Below the pieces are notes generated by a model, which did no database searches, was not told the DNA's origin, and saw only the letters and a program-made list of their open reading frames with translations. Shown here piece by piece: positions 1-9,900 of a DNA stretch of 64,000 nucleotides. Position 1 is the first letter of the stretch. Every line of letters begins with the position of its first letter. This DNA comes from Streptomyces sp. NBC_01481 (GTDB lineage: Bacteria; Actinomycetota; Actinomycetes; Streptomycetales; Streptomycetaceae), in the NCBI RefSeq assembly GCF_026339995.1, contig NZ_JAPEPT010000002.1, positions 793,001-857,000 of the forward strand. The letters run 5' to 3'. A program made the translations under genes and the position numbers.

Positions 1-1035
1 CATGGTCACGCCGCCGTCCATGGCGATCGCGAGCCCGTCCGCGTATACGTGCGGGCCTTCGACAACCGGACGTGCTCCGTCCTCGCCGTCCTCGGTGCCC
101 ACCTCGCCCAGCAGATACGGAATGGGGCTGTGGCCGTGCACGACGCGGTTGCCGCCATAGGCCGAAAGCAGTTCGCGTACGGCCTGCGGTCCCGCGTCGT
201 CACGGAAGGCGAAGCGCTTGGTGAATTTGCGGAACAGGTCCCAGCACTCGTCGGCGTCATTGCGCGTGAGGATCGCGTGCACCGTGTCATTGACGTCTTC
301 GATGCTGGAGCCGTACTCCAGATACGCGGTGGTGTCGGAGTGCATCAGCAGATGCTCGTCCTCCTCGATCACCGCGTCGAGGCGCGCCATCCACTGCAGA
401 TGGACGTCCTGGAGCCGGTCCATGTCGGACTTCTGACCGCCGTTGAGCAGCCAGGCGGCCTGGAAGGTGGCGGTGCCGGCGCCGGAGTTGACCGGGGTGT
501 CGCCGAAGCGCTTGGCGCCGAGGAGCAGCAGTTCGTGATTGCCCATCAGGGCCTTGCAGTAGCCGCCGGCGGCCGCAGCCTCGGCGGAGAGCCGCATGAC
601 GAGGTCGATGACGCCGATCCCGTCGGGACCGCGGTCGGTGAAGTCGCCGAGGAACCAGAGGCGGGCATGGCCCGCCGCCCATTGGCCTTCGGCGTCGATG
701 AGGCCCTGTTCGGTGAGGGCGGCGACGAGTTCGTCGAGATAGCCATGGACATCGCCGACGACATAGAGCGGGCCGAGGCCTTCGGGCGCGGGCGCCTCGT
801 CGGGCGCGATCTGCACCTGGACGGTGTCGCCGGGACCGCCGGCGCTGATCACCGGGAGGTCGCGCGCGGTGGGGGTGTAGCCGTCCGGGGTTTCGCCCTC
901 GGGGACCGCGTTGCCGGGATGGCTCGACTGAGGTGACTGTTGTGACTGCACGGGCACCTGCGCATACGGCGGCACACGGAAATCGCGCAATGTCGCCGTC
1001 CGCACCACGGGTCCTTGACCGGCCCCCTGAGTCAT
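1..1035 (-). CDS. Metallophosphoesterase (PPP-type Ser/Thr phosphatase fold), C-terminus cut by window edge
   Basis: Reading the minus strand from an ATG at 1035 gives 345 residues without a stop before the window edge, so the gene is partial. A GGAGGGG ribosome site lies just upstream. The calcineurin-like metal-binding motifs appear in order: GDVHG (about residues 78-82), GDFTDRG, GNHE, and later GHSP near the end. These residues bind a di-metal centre that hydrolyses phosphoesters. The first 60 residues are Gln/Pro-rich and look disordered. Substrate is unknown; it could be a protein phosphatase or a nucleotide hydrolase. It is cytoplasmic, since no signal peptide is visible. Confidence 0.85.
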   Translation of the reverse strand, partial: MTQGAGQGPVVRTATLRDFRVPPYAQVPVQSQQSPQSSHPGNAVPEGETPDGYTPTARDLPVISAGGPGDTVQVQIAPDEAPAPEGLGPLYVVGDVHGYLDELVAALTEQGLIDAEGQWAAGHARLWFLGDFTDRGPDGIGVIDLVMRLSAEAAAAGGYCKALMGNHELLLLGAKRFGDTPVNSGAGTATFQAAWLLNGGQKSDMDRLQDVHLQWMARLDAVIEEDEHLLMHSDTTAYLEYGSSIEDVNDTVHAILTRNDADECWDLFRKFTKRFAFRDDAGPQAVRELLSAYGGNRVVHGHSPIPYLLGEVGTEDGEDGARPVVEGPHVYADGLAIAMDGGVTM

Positions 1036-1142
1036 CGACCCCTCCACCACCGTCGCGCCGCCGTTCACCTCTCGGCCCAGCCTGGTCGGGGTGGTCCGCG
1101 GTGTCGTGCGCCCATCATAGGAATGAGCTCCGCGCTGTGTGA

Positions 1143-1181
1143 CGCACCAGGGGTGGTGAATCCGTCAGCATCCCTGGTGCG
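1143..1181 (-). terminator. Hairpin downstream of the LacI-family gene
   Basis: CGCACCAGGG at 1143-1152 pairs with CCCTGGTGCG at 1172-1181, a perfect 10-bp stem with a 19-nt loop. It lies 29 bases past the stop of the minus-strand regulator, which suits a factor-independent terminator lacking a U-tract, as is common in this group. Confidence 0.6.
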
Positions 1182-1209
1182 CCGGTTGTTTCATCCCGAT
1201 TTATCAGGT

Positions 1210-2322
1210 CTAGTCCGGTGAAGGTGATCGCGGGGCGCTCACGGTCGTTCGCGGAGGGCGGCGCTGCGAGGACGTCCGCACGATCAGTTCGGTGGGTATC
1301 ACCTGTTCAACCGGCCGGTCTTCGTTGATGCCTTCGATGGCGTCGATGAGGAGCTGGACGACCGCTGTGCCGATCCTGCGCGGTTTGAGCGAGAGCGTGG
1401 TGATGGGCGGTTCGGTGGTGGCGTACACGGTCGATTCGCTGCAGCAGACGAGCAGCAGATCCTCGGGGACGCGCAGGCCGTACCGCCGGGCGGCGGCCAG
1501 CAGATCGGTGCCGTTGGGGTCGAAGAGCCCGTAGACCGCGTCGGGTCTGTCGGGGCGGGCGAGCAGCCGGTCGGCTGCGACTGCGCCAGCGCACGGGTCG
1601 TGGGCGGGGTAGGACTCGTAGACCGGATCCTGGCCCACGCGCTCGCACCAGTTCAGATAGGCGGTGGTGGACAGGCGGGTGTAGGTGTCGGTGGTGGTGC
1701 CGGTGAGCAGGCCGATCCGGCGGGCGCCCGCGTCGGCGAGATGGTCGAGCAGATCGAGTACGGCGGCTTCGTGGTCGTTGTCGACCCAGGCGGTGACCGG
1801 AAGGGTTCCGGCCGGCCGGCCGTCCGAGACGACGGGCAGGCCCTGGCGGACGAGTTCGGTGACGACCGGATCATGGTCGGAGGGGTCGATGACGACGGTG
1901 CCGTCGAGGGCGACGTTCGACCAGACGTCGTGGCGTGAGGTTGCGGGCAGGATGACAAGGGCGTAGCCGCGGGCGAGCGCGGCCGAGGTTGCGGCTCTCG
2001 CCATTTCGGCGAAGTACGCGAATTCGGTGAAGGTGAAAGGTTCATCCCCGTACGTCGTCACCGTCAGGCCGATGAGGCCTGATTTTCCGGTACGGAGGGT
2101 TCGGGCCGCCGCGGAAGGGCGGTAGCCCAGCCGGTCGGCGACTTCGCGGACATGTTGGCGGGTGGCGTCCGGGAGCCGGCCCTTGCCGTTGAGCGCGTCT
2201 GAGACAGTCGTGATCGAGACACCGGCCGCGGCGGCCACGTCTCGGATGCCCGCCCGACTCTGCCGGCTGCTCCGGCGGGATGTCTCCGTCCGGCTCACCT
2301 GGTGCTTCCCTGCTGCTGTCAT
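1210..2322 (-). CDS. LacI-family transcriptional regulator
   Basis: The 370-residue protein has an N-terminal LacI helix-turn-helix around residues 24-48 (IRDVAAAAGVSITTVSDALN), the hinge segment LGYRPSAAARTLRTGK, and a periplasmic-binding-protein-like sensor domain to about residue 350. It is a cytoplasmic sugar- or metabolite-responsive repressor. The ATG at 2322 has no clear ribosome site. A GTG at 2298 preceded by AGGGAAG is a credible alternative that keeps the whole HTH. It is divergent from hisC, and no sugar transporter lies nearby, so the ligand cannot be inferred. Confidence 0.9.
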   Translation of the reverse strand: MTAAGKHQVSRTETSRRSSRQSRAGIRDVAAAAGVSITTVSDALNGKGRLPDATRQHVREVADRLGYRPSAAARTLRTGKSGLIGLTVTTYGDEPFTFTEFAYFAEMARAATSAALARGYALVILPATSRHDVWSNVALDGTVVIDPSDHDPVVTELVRQGLPVVSDGRPAGTLPVTAWVDNDHEAAVLDLLDHLADAGARRIGLLTGTTTDTYTRLSTTAYLNWCERVGQDPVYESYPAHDPCAGAVAADRLLARPDRPDAVYGLFDPNGTDLLAAARRYGLRVPEDLLLVCCSESTVYATTEPPITTLSLKPRRIGTAVVQLLIDAIEGINEDRPVEQVIPTELIVRTSSQRRPPRTTVSAPRSPSPD

Positions 2323-2410
2323 GGCGAGCCGATAGTAGGGCTCGCGTGGGTGGTTGAGCCGGTCGCATATGCACGCGTTGACAGGCACGTTTCTGCATGA
2401 TCATTGACGC

Positions 2411-2439
2411 CCAACTACCTTGGAAGTCAAGGAAGTTGG
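2411..2439. promoter_or_regulatory. Imperfect palindrome between lacI-type gene and hisC
   Basis: CCAACTACCTTG (2411-2422) and CAAGGAAGTTGG (2428-2439) form 12-bp arms with one mismatch and a 5-nt spacer, inside the 371-bp divergent gap 2323-2693. A TTGACA box is at 2378-2383. It may be an operator for the adjacent regulator, but its shape is longer than a classic LacI operator. The rest of the gap shows no gene. Confidence 0.4.
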
Positions 2440-2693
2440 GGGGTACGCCCAGGGCGTCTCGGGTGCCGGGTCGCGCAGGCCTGTCGAATGGTCGATGTTT
2501 CGAAGAGGTCTCAACTCACCACTACGGGTGATGCGCGCCACGGCGTGAGCTACCGGCGCGCGCCGCGGAGGTGAGCGCTCCCCCTTTCCTGGCCACGGCC
2601 ATTCGCAGTGGCCGGGAATCCTCATAAGGTGAGCAGTATTCGAACCTGCCCAAGGTGCGAGAAAGCTACGAGAAGGCACGAGGAGGACCTGCG

Positions 2694-3773
2694 GTGAGCG
2701 AGACGAGCCCCAAGCTGCGCGCTGAGCTGGACGGCATCCCCACCTACAAGCCGGGCAAGCCCGCGGCTGCCGGCGGCCCGGTCGCGTACAAGCTGTCGTC
2801 CAACGAGAACCCCTATCCGCCGCTGCCGGGTGTGATCGAGAGCGCGATCGCCGCGGCGCACGGGTTCAACCGCTACCCGGACATGGCCTGCACCGGCCTG
2901 ATGAACGAACTGGCGGACCGCTTCGCCGTGCCAGTGACGCATCTGGCCACCGGCACCGGCTCGGTCGGCGTCGCGCAGTCCTTGCTGCAGTCCACCTCGG
3001 GCCCGGGGGACGAGGTCATCTATGCCTGGCGGTCCTTCGAGGCGTACCCGATCATCACCCAGATCAGCGGAGCGAAGTCGGTGCAGGTGCCGCTGACCGC
3101 CGGTGAGGTGCACGATCTGGACGCGATGGCCGACGCGATCACCGACAGGACCCGGCTGATCTTCGTCTGCAATCCCAACAACCCGACCGGCACGGTGGTG
3201 CGCAGGGCCGAGCTGGAACGGTTCCTCGACCGGGTGCCTTCGGACGTCCTGGTGGTGCTGGACGAGGCGTACCGCGAGTTCATCCGCGATGCCGAGGTCC
3301 CGGACGGCATCGAGATCTACCGCAACCGCCCCAATGTGGCGGTGCTGCGCACCTTCTCCAAGGCGTACGGCCTGGCGGGACTGCGGGTCGGCTTCGCGAT
3401 CGCCCATGAGCCGGTGGCCGCGGCGCTGCGCAAGACCGCGGTGCCGTTCGGTGTCTCGCAGCTCGCGCAGGACGCGGCGGTCGCCTCGCTGCGTGCCGAG
3501 GACGAGCTGCTCGGCCGGGTCGGCTCGCTGGTCTGCGAGCGCGCGCGGGTCTACGACGGTCTGGTCCAGCAGGGCTGGACGGTGCCGGAGACCCAGGCGA
3601 ACTTCGTCTGGCTGCGGCTGGGCGAGCGCACGCTCGACTTCGCGGCGGCGTGTGAGAAGGCCGGTGTCGTGGTCCGGCCCTTCGCGGGTGAGGGCGTGCG
3701 GGTCACGATCGGGGAGACCGAGGCCAACGACCTCTTCCTGCACACCACCCAGGCGTTCCGCAAGGAGCTCTAG
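2694..3773 (+). CDS. hisC: Histidinol-phosphate aminotransferase
   Basis: PLP-dependent class I/II aminotransferase of 359 residues that transfers an amino group between glutamate and imidazole-acetol phosphate in histidine synthesis. It shows [10 protein letters not shown] near residue 32, [15 protein letters not shown], and the PLP lysine K223 in [10 protein letters not shown]. The GTG at 2694 is chosen because AGGAGGA sits at 2681-2687, six bases upstream. It stands alone, not in a his operon, so it may be a second HisC copy or an aromatic aminotransferase. Both assignments share the fold. Confidence 0.88.
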   Translation: MSETSPKLRAELDGIPTYKPGKPAAAGGPVAYKLSSNENPYPPLPGVIESAIAAAHGFNRYPDMACTGLMNELADRFAVPVTHLATGTGSVGVAQSLLQSTSGPGDEVIYAWRSFEAYPIITQISGAKSVQVPLTAGEVHDLDAMADAITDRTRLIFVCNPNNPTGTVVRRAELERFLDRVPSDVLVVLDEAYREFIRDAEVPDGIEIYRNRPNVAVLRTFSKAYGLAGLRVGFAIAHEPVAAALRKTAVPFGVSQLAQDAAVASLRAEDELLGRVGSLVCERARVYDGLVQQGWTVPETQANFVWLRLGERTLDFAAACEKAGVVVRPFAGEGVRVTIGETEANDLFLHTTQAFRKEL

Positions 3774-3813
3774 GGGGACGCCCTCGAGCCTGGCAAGATC
3801 AGCCGGACGGGGC

Positions 3814-4194
3814 CTAAGCCGCCTCGGCCCGTTCGACGCGGACCGGGTCGCCGGAGCGGACCGTCGCCAGCAGGCGGGGGTCGCCGTCGATCCGGCCGAG
3901 GACATTGCACGGGCTCGCGAGGCGGCATTCTTTCTCGGACTCCGAGATCGGGGTGGGGCCGAAGGGCAGCGCGAGCGCGTTGCCCTCGGTCCAGAACGCG
4001 ACCGTGCCCGGCTCGACCACCTGTCGTGCGTCCGCCTCCAGGGCGGGGGAGACGGTCGTTTCGAAATAGACCTCGTCGCCCCAGGTCAGGGCGGTGGACG
4101 TGAGCGGCAGAGCCCCTGCGAGCGCCTTGCTCGTAGGGGTTTCGTCGAGGGTTGCGGTCAGGTGCCCGGCGGGCCATGAGATACGTATCTGCAT
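3814..4194 (-). CDS. Cyclophilin-like (TM1367-type) fold protein
   Basis: A 126-residue protein starting MQIRISWPAG. It has the pattern of the small bacterial cyclophilin-like family: an early TATLDETPTSKAL segment, a central WGDEVYFET strand, WTEGNALALPFGPTP, and CNVLGRIDGDPRLL with SGDPVRVE at the end. Family members share the cyclophilin barrel, but isomerase activity is not established. It is convergent with hisC and divergent from cydA. Function is unknown. Confidence 0.7.
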   Translation of the reverse strand: MQIRISWPAGHLTATLDETPTSKALAGALPLTSTALTWGDEVYFETTVSPALEADARQVVEPGTVAFWTEGNALALPFGPTPISESEKECRLASPCNVLGRIDGDPRLLATVRSGDPVRVERAEAA

Positions 4195-4283
4195 GCGCCG
4201 AATTCAACAAGATGTTGAGCTTTCGGGGAAGGGGTACCCCGCCCGACGGTATGGATTTCGCATGAGCCATAATTGCTTGTGAA

Positions 4284-4299
4284 TGTGAACGCGTTCACA
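4284..4299. promoter_or_regulatory. Rex operator upstream of cydA
   Basis: The 16-bp perfect palindrome TGTGAACGCGTTCACA is identical to the consensus operator described for the NADH-sensing repressor Rex of Streptomyces coelicolor upstream of cydABCD. It lies 82 bases before the cydA start, at the likely promoter. Rex binds when the NADH/NAD+ ratio is low and releases on oxygen limitation, inducing the bd oxidase. A flanking TTGTGAA half-site precedes it. Confidence 0.92.
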
Positions 4300-4380
4300 A
4301 GCTCGCCCTGATTGTCCCGAGATCGATGGGATTGGAGGGGCAAGCTGCCGATCACTACGGCGATGTAAGGAGAAGACGAC

Positions 4381-5889
4381 GTGGACCTGGCTCTGGCGCC
4401 CGAGACTCTGGCGCGATGGCAGTTCGGCATCACCACCGTCTACCACTTCCTCTTCGTTCCTCTGACGATCTCGCTCGCCGCGCTCACCGCCGGCCTGGAG
4501 ACGGCATGGGTGCGGACACAGAACGAGAAGTACCTCAAGGCCACGAAGTTCTGGGGCAAGCTCTTCCTGATCAACATCGCCATGGGTGTCGTCACCGGCA
4601 TCGTCCAGGAGTTCCAGTTCGGCATGAACTGGTCCGACTACTCGCGCTTCGTCGGTGACATCTTCGGCGCCCCGCTCGCCTTCGAGGCGCTGATCGCGTT
4701 CTTCTTCGAGTCCACCTTCATCGGACTGTGGATCTTCGGCTGGGACAAGCTGCCGAAGAAGATCCACCTGGCCTGCATCTGGATGGTGTCGATCGGCACC
4801 ATCCTCTCCGCGTACTTCATCCTGGCCGCCAACTCCTGGATGCAGCACCCCGTCGGCTACCGCATCAACAAGGAGCGCGGGCGGGCCGAACTCACCGACT
4901 TCTGGCACGTACTCACCCAGAACACCGCGCTCACCCAGTTCTTCCACACCATCACGGCCGCCTTCCTCGTCGGTGGCGCCTTCATGGTCGGCATCGCCGC
5001 CTTCCATCTGGCGCGCAAGAAGCACATCCCCGTGATGCGGAGCTCGCTGCGGCTCGGGCTGGTCACCATCGTCGTCGCCGGACTGCTCACCGCTGTCAGC
5101 GGCGATCTGCTCGGCAAGGTCATGTTCAAGCAGCAGCCGATGAAGATGGCCGCAGCCGAGGCGCTGTGGGACGGCGAGGCGCCCGCGCCCTTCTCGGTCT
5201 TCGCCTACGGCGACGTCGAAAAGGGCCACAACAAGGTCGCCATAGAGATCCCGGGACTGCTGTCCTTCCTGGCCAACGACGACTTCACCTCGTTCGTCCC
5301 CGGCATCAACGACGTCAACAAGTCCGAGCAGGAGAAGTTCGGGCCCGGTGACTACCGGCCCAATATCCCCGTCGCCTACTGGGGCTTCCGCTGGATGATC
5401 GGCTTCGGCATGGCGTCCCTCACCATCGGCCTGATCGGGCTCTGGCTCACCCGCAAGAAGTTCATGCTGTCGGCGAGCCTGCGGACGGGCGAGGACGAAG
5501 TGCCCCATCTGGTCCTCTTCAAGAGCAAGGCGCTGAACCCCCTGCTCACCAAGTGGTACTGGATCATCGCCCTGTGGACGATGGCCTTCCCCCTGATCGC
5601 CAGCTCCTGGGGCTGGATCTTCACCGAGATGGGGCGGCAGCCCTGGGTCGTGTACGGCGTACTGCGCACCCGTGACGCGGTCTCCCCCGGTGTCTCGCAG
5701 GGCGAGGTGCTCACCTCGATGCTCGTCTTCACCCTGCTCTACGCGGTGCTCGCCGTCATCGAGGTCAAGCTGCTCGTCAAGTACGTCAAGGCCGGACCGC
5801 CCGAGCTCACCGAGGCCGACCTCAACCCGCCCACCAAGATCGGCGGCGACGACCGTGACGCCGACCGGCCGATGGCCTTCTCGTACTGA
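4381..5889 (+). CDS. cydA: Cytochrome bd ubiquinol/menaquinol oxidase subunit I
   Basis: Integral membrane haem subunit of 502 residues that oxidises quinol and reduces O2 to water. Haem ligand His22 lies in VYHFLFVPL, and the haem/quinol motif GRQPW is at about residues 418-422. The Q-loop is of the short type. Several hydrophobic helices run along the whole length. GTG at 4381 has AAGGAGA eight bases upstream. It is the first gene of cydA-cydB-cydCD behind a Rex operator, so it should be induced under low oxygen. Confidence 0.97.
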   Translation: MDLALAPETLARWQFGITTVYHFLFVPLTISLAALTAGLETAWVRTQNEKYLKATKFWGKLFLINIAMGVVTGIVQEFQFGMNWSDYSRFVGDIFGAPLAFEALIAFFFESTFIGLWIFGWDKLPKKIHLACIWMVSIGTILSAYFILAANSWMQHPVGYRINKERGRAELTDFWHVLTQNTALTQFFHTITAAFLVGGAFMVGIAAFHLARKKHIPVMRSSLRLGLVTIVVAGLLTAVSGDLLGKVMFKQQPMKMAAAEALWDGEAPAPFSVFAYGDVEKGHNKVAIEIPGLLSFLANDDFTSFVPGINDVNKSEQEKFGPGDYRPNIPVAYWGFRWMIGFGMASLTIGLIGLWLTRKKFMLSASLRTGEDEVPHLVLFKSKALNPLLTKWYWIIALWTMAFPLIASSWGWIFTEMGRQPWVVYGVLRTRDAVSPGVSQGEVLTSMLVFTLLYAVLAVIEVKLLVKYVKAGPPELTEADLNPPTKIGGDDRDADRPMAFSY

Positions 5890-5911
5890 GGCCCTGAGGA
5901 GCTGCTGAGGC

Positions 5912-6913
5912 ATGGAACTTCACGACGTCTGGTTCGTACTCATCGCCGTCCTGTGGATCGGCTACTTCTTCCTGGAGGGCTTCGACTTCGGGGTCGGCGT
6001 CCTCACCAAAATGCTCGCCAGGAACCGGACCGAGCGGCGAGTCCTGATCAACACCATCGGGCCCGTCTGGGACGGCAACGAGGTGTGGCTGCTGACCGCC
6101 GGCGGTGCGACCTTCGCCGCCTTCCCCGATTGGTACGCCACCCTCTTCTCGGGCTTCTATCTGCCGCTGCTGCTCATCCTGGTCTGCCTGATCCTGCGCG
6201 GAGTCGCCTTCGAGTACCGGCACAAGAGGGAGGAGGAGCGCTGGCAGACCAACTGGGAGCATGCGATCTTCTGGACGTCGCTGTTGCCCGCCCTGCTGTG
6301 GGGCGTCGCCTTCGGCAACATCGTGCGCGGCGTGAAGATCGACGGACAGAAGGAGTACGTCGGTACCTTCTTCGATCTGCTCAACCCGTACGCGATTCTG
6401 GGCGGGCTCGTCACGCTGACCCTGTTCACCTTCCACGGCGCCGTGTTCGCCGCGCTGAAGACGGTGGGCGACATCCGGGTACGGGCGCGTGTCCTGGCCC
6501 TGAAGCTGGGGCTGCTCACCGCCGCCCTGGCGCTCGGCTTCCTGACCTGGACCCAGGCCTCGCACGGCGACGGCAAGAGTCTGGTCGCGGTGGTGGTCGC
6601 GGTGGTGGCGCTCGTCGGCGCGATTGTGGCCATCAAGGCGGGGCGCGAAGGCTGGTCGTTCGCGCTCTCCGGCGTCACGATCACGGCCGCCGTCGCGATG
6701 CTGTTCCTCACGCTCTTTCCGAACGTCATGCCGTCCACGCTCAATGAGGAGTGGAGCCTGACGGTCACCAATGCCTCGTCGAGTCCGTACACCTTGAAGA
6801 TCATGACCTGGTGCGCAGGCATCGCCACTCCGCTGGTGCTGCTCTACCAGGGCTGGACGTACTGGGTCTTCCGCAAGCGGATCGGTACGCAGCACATCGT
6901 CGATGCCCACTAG
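5912..6913 (+). CDS. cydB: Cytochrome bd oxidase subunit II
   Basis: The 333-residue polytopic membrane protein begins MELHDVWFVLIAVLWIGYF, followed by the conserved FLEGFDFGVG. It continues with the IGPVWDGNEVWLL motif typical of CydB. It pairs with CydA in the membrane and has no redox cofactor of its own in most species. It starts 22 bases after cydA with a GAGGAGC site and is followed by cydCD after only six bases, so the three are co-transcribed. Confidence 0.97.
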   Translation: MELHDVWFVLIAVLWIGYFFLEGFDFGVGVLTKMLARNRTERRVLINTIGPVWDGNEVWLLTAGGATFAAFPDWYATLFSGFYLPLLLILVCLILRGVAFEYRHKREEERWQTNWEHAIFWTSLLPALLWGVAFGNIVRGVKIDGQKEYVGTFFDLLNPYAILGGLVTLTLFTFHGAVFAALKTVGDIRVRARVLALKLGLLTAALALGFLTWTQASHGDGKSLVAVVVAVVALVGAIVAIKAGREGWSFALSGVTITAAVAMLFLTLFPNVMPSTLNEEWSLTVTNASSSPYTLKIMTWCAGIATPLVLLYQGWTYWVFRKRIGTQHIVDAH

Positions 6914-6919
6914 TGGGGG

Positions 6920-9900
6920 ATGTTTCACGTGAAACCGATCGACCCGCGTCTGCTCCGGTACGCCCGGGCCACCCGCCGATTCCTGATCGCGGTGGTGCTC
7001 CTCGGACTTGTCGGGGCGGCGCTGGTCGTCGCCCAGGCGATGCTGATTGCCGACGTGGTGGTGGGGGCCTTCCAGAAGGGGCTCTCCACCGCCGGTCTCG
7101 GGACACCGCTGATCCTGCTCGCCGCGGTCGCCATCGGCAGGGCGGTCGTCTCCTGGCTGACCGAACTGGCCGCGCACCGGGCGAGCGCGGCGGTCAAGTC
7201 GGAGCTACGGGGGCGGTTGCTCGAGCGGGCCGCTGAGCTGGGGCCGGGCTGGCTGAGCGGGCAGCGCACCGGGTCGCTGGTCGCGCTCGCCACGCGTGGA
7301 GTCGACGCGCTCGACGACTACTTCTCGCGCTATCTCCCGCAGTTGGGGCTCGCGGTCGTGGTGCCGGTGGCGGTGCTGGCGCGGATTGTGACCGAGGACT
7401 GGGTCTCGGCGGCGGTCATCGTGGTGACGCTGCCGTTGATCCCGGTGTTCATGGTCCTCATCGGCTGGGCCACCCAGGCCCGGATGGACCGTCAGTGGCG
7501 GCTGCTGTCCCGGCTGTCGGGGCACTTTCTCGATGTGGTCGCCGGTCTGCCCACTCTGAAGGTCTTCGGACGGGCGAAGGCGCAGGCCGAGTCGATCCGT
7601 TCCATCACGGCGGAGTACCGGCGGGCCACGTTGCGGACGTTGCGGATCGCGTTCCTCTCGTCCTTCGCGCTGGAGCTGCTGTCGACTCTTTCGGTGGCGC
7701 TGGTCGCCGTCGGCATCGGGATGCGGCTCGTGCACGGGGATCTGGATCTGTATACGGGTCTGGTGATCCTCATCCTCGCGCCCGAGGCGTATCTGCCGAT
7801 CCGGCAGGTCGGGGCGCAGTACCACGCGGCGGCGGAGGGGCTTTCGGCCGCGGAGGAGATCTTCCAGGTTCTGGAAAGGGAGCCGCGGGCGGGCGGTACC
7901 GGGGAGACTCCGGGCAGCCTGCGGCTGGAGTTGGACAGGGTGACCGTCCGCCATGCGGGGCGCAGCGAGGCGTCGTTGGACCGGGCGTCACTGGTGGTCG
8001 AGCCCGGGGAGACGGTCGCGCTGGTCGGGCCGAGCGGCGGCGGGAAGTCGACGCTGCTGAATGTGCTGCTGGGGTTCGTGGAGCCCGCGGCGGGGCACGT
8101 GCGGGTCGGGGGCATGGACCTTTCCGCCCTGGACATGGAGCGGTGGCGGGAGCGGATCGCGTGGGTGCCGCAGCGGCCGTATCTCTTCGCGGGAACGGTC
8201 GCGGAGAACGTGCGGCTTGCGCGGCCGGATGCCGATGAGGCGGCGGTGCAGGAAGCGCTGCGGCAGGCGGGGGCACACGACTTCGTGGCGGAACTCCCCC
8301 AGGGCGTGGACACGCCGCTCGGCGAGGACGGGGCCGGTCTCTCGGCCGGTCAGCGGCAACGGCTCGCGCTGGCCAGGGCGTTCCTCGCGGATCGGCCGCT
8401 GCTGCTGCTCGACGAGCCGACGGCGGCGCTGGACGGCGAGACCGAGGCAGGCATCGTCGACGCGGTACGGCGGCTGGCCTCCGGTCGGACGGTGCTTCTG
8501 GTCGTCCACCGGCCGGCGCTTCTCGCGGTGGCCGACCGAGTGGTGGAGGTGGGGGGCTCGCGGGGCTCTTTTGTGGTGCCGGGCCCGTCGGCTTCGCCGG
8601 AAGGTGCCGTTGACAGTGTGGTCCGTCCCTCCGTGCTGGGGCCCGCGGCGGCTGCGCCGTACGGTGTCGGACAGCTCTCCGGGCGTGGCCCTGCCGGGAG
8701 CGATACGCCCGGCTTCGCGCCGTCCGGAACCGCTGGGCTCGCGCGGGTGCGGGGGATGGCCGGGGAGCTGCGGGGGCGGTTCGGGCTCGCGTTGCTTCTG
8801 GGGAGCCTCGCGCTGGGATCCGCCGTAGGGCTCATGGCCGTCTCGGGGTGGCTGATCTCGCGGGCCTCGGAGCAGCCTCCGGTCCTCTATCTGATGGTGG
8901 CCGTGACGGCGACCCGGGCCTTCGGTATCGGGCGGGCCGTCTTCCGCTACGCCGAGCGCCTCGTGTCGCACGACGCCGTGCTGCGGATGCTCGCCGAGCT
9001 GAGGGTCGCCGTCTACCGCAGGCTGGAACGCATCGCGCCCGCCGGGCTGCGGCAGACCCGGCGCGGGGATCTGCTGTCCCGGCTCGTCGCCGATGTGGAC
9101 GCGCTGCAGGACTACTGGCTGCGCTGGCTGTTGCCCGCGGGCGTGGCCGTCGTCGTGGGTGCGGGATCGGTCGGATTCACCGCATGGCTGCTGCCCGAGG
9201 CCGGGGCCGTGCTTGCCGTCGGACTGCTCCTCGCAGGTGTTGCCGTACCGCTGGTCAGCGGGACCTTCGCCCGGCGGGCAGAGCGGCAACTCGCCCCCGC
9301 ACGCGGGTCATTGGCTACCCATGTCGTTGATCTGCTCGGCGGGAGCGCCGAGTTGACGGTCGCCGGAGCCCTGAAGGGACGGATCGAGCGGACGCGGGCG
9401 ACCGACACGCGGCTGACGCGGATCGCCTCGCGCGGCGCCGCGGCCACCGCGCTCGGTGGCGGGCTCTCCGCCCTGGCCTGCGGGTTGACCGTTGTGTGCG
9501 CCGCGTTCGCCGGCGTGCAGGCGGTGCGGGACGGACGGCTCGACGGGGTGTCCCTCGCCGTCGTGGTGCTCACCCCCCTCGCAGCCTTCGAGGCCGTCAC
9601 CTCACTGCCGCTGGCCGTCCAGTACCGGCAGCGGGTCAAGCGCAGTGCCGAGCGCGTCCACGAGGTACTGGACGCGCCTCTTCCCGTACACGAGCCGGAG
9701 CTCACTGCCACCCCGCCCGCAACGGCGTTCCCGCTCGAACTGCGGGGACTGAGTGCCCGGTACGCAGGTCAGGAGCGGGACGCGCTCGACGGCTTCGATC
9801 TCACCCTGACCGCGGGCAGGCGCATCGCCGTGGTCGGCACATCGGGCTCGGGCAAGACCACCCTCGCGCAGGTGCTGCTCCGCTTCCTGGACGCCAGGGA

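Noticed and set aside
2622-3905. Long minus-strand frame opposite hisC
   Set aside because: An antisense shadow produced by GC-rich codon bias; no motifs.
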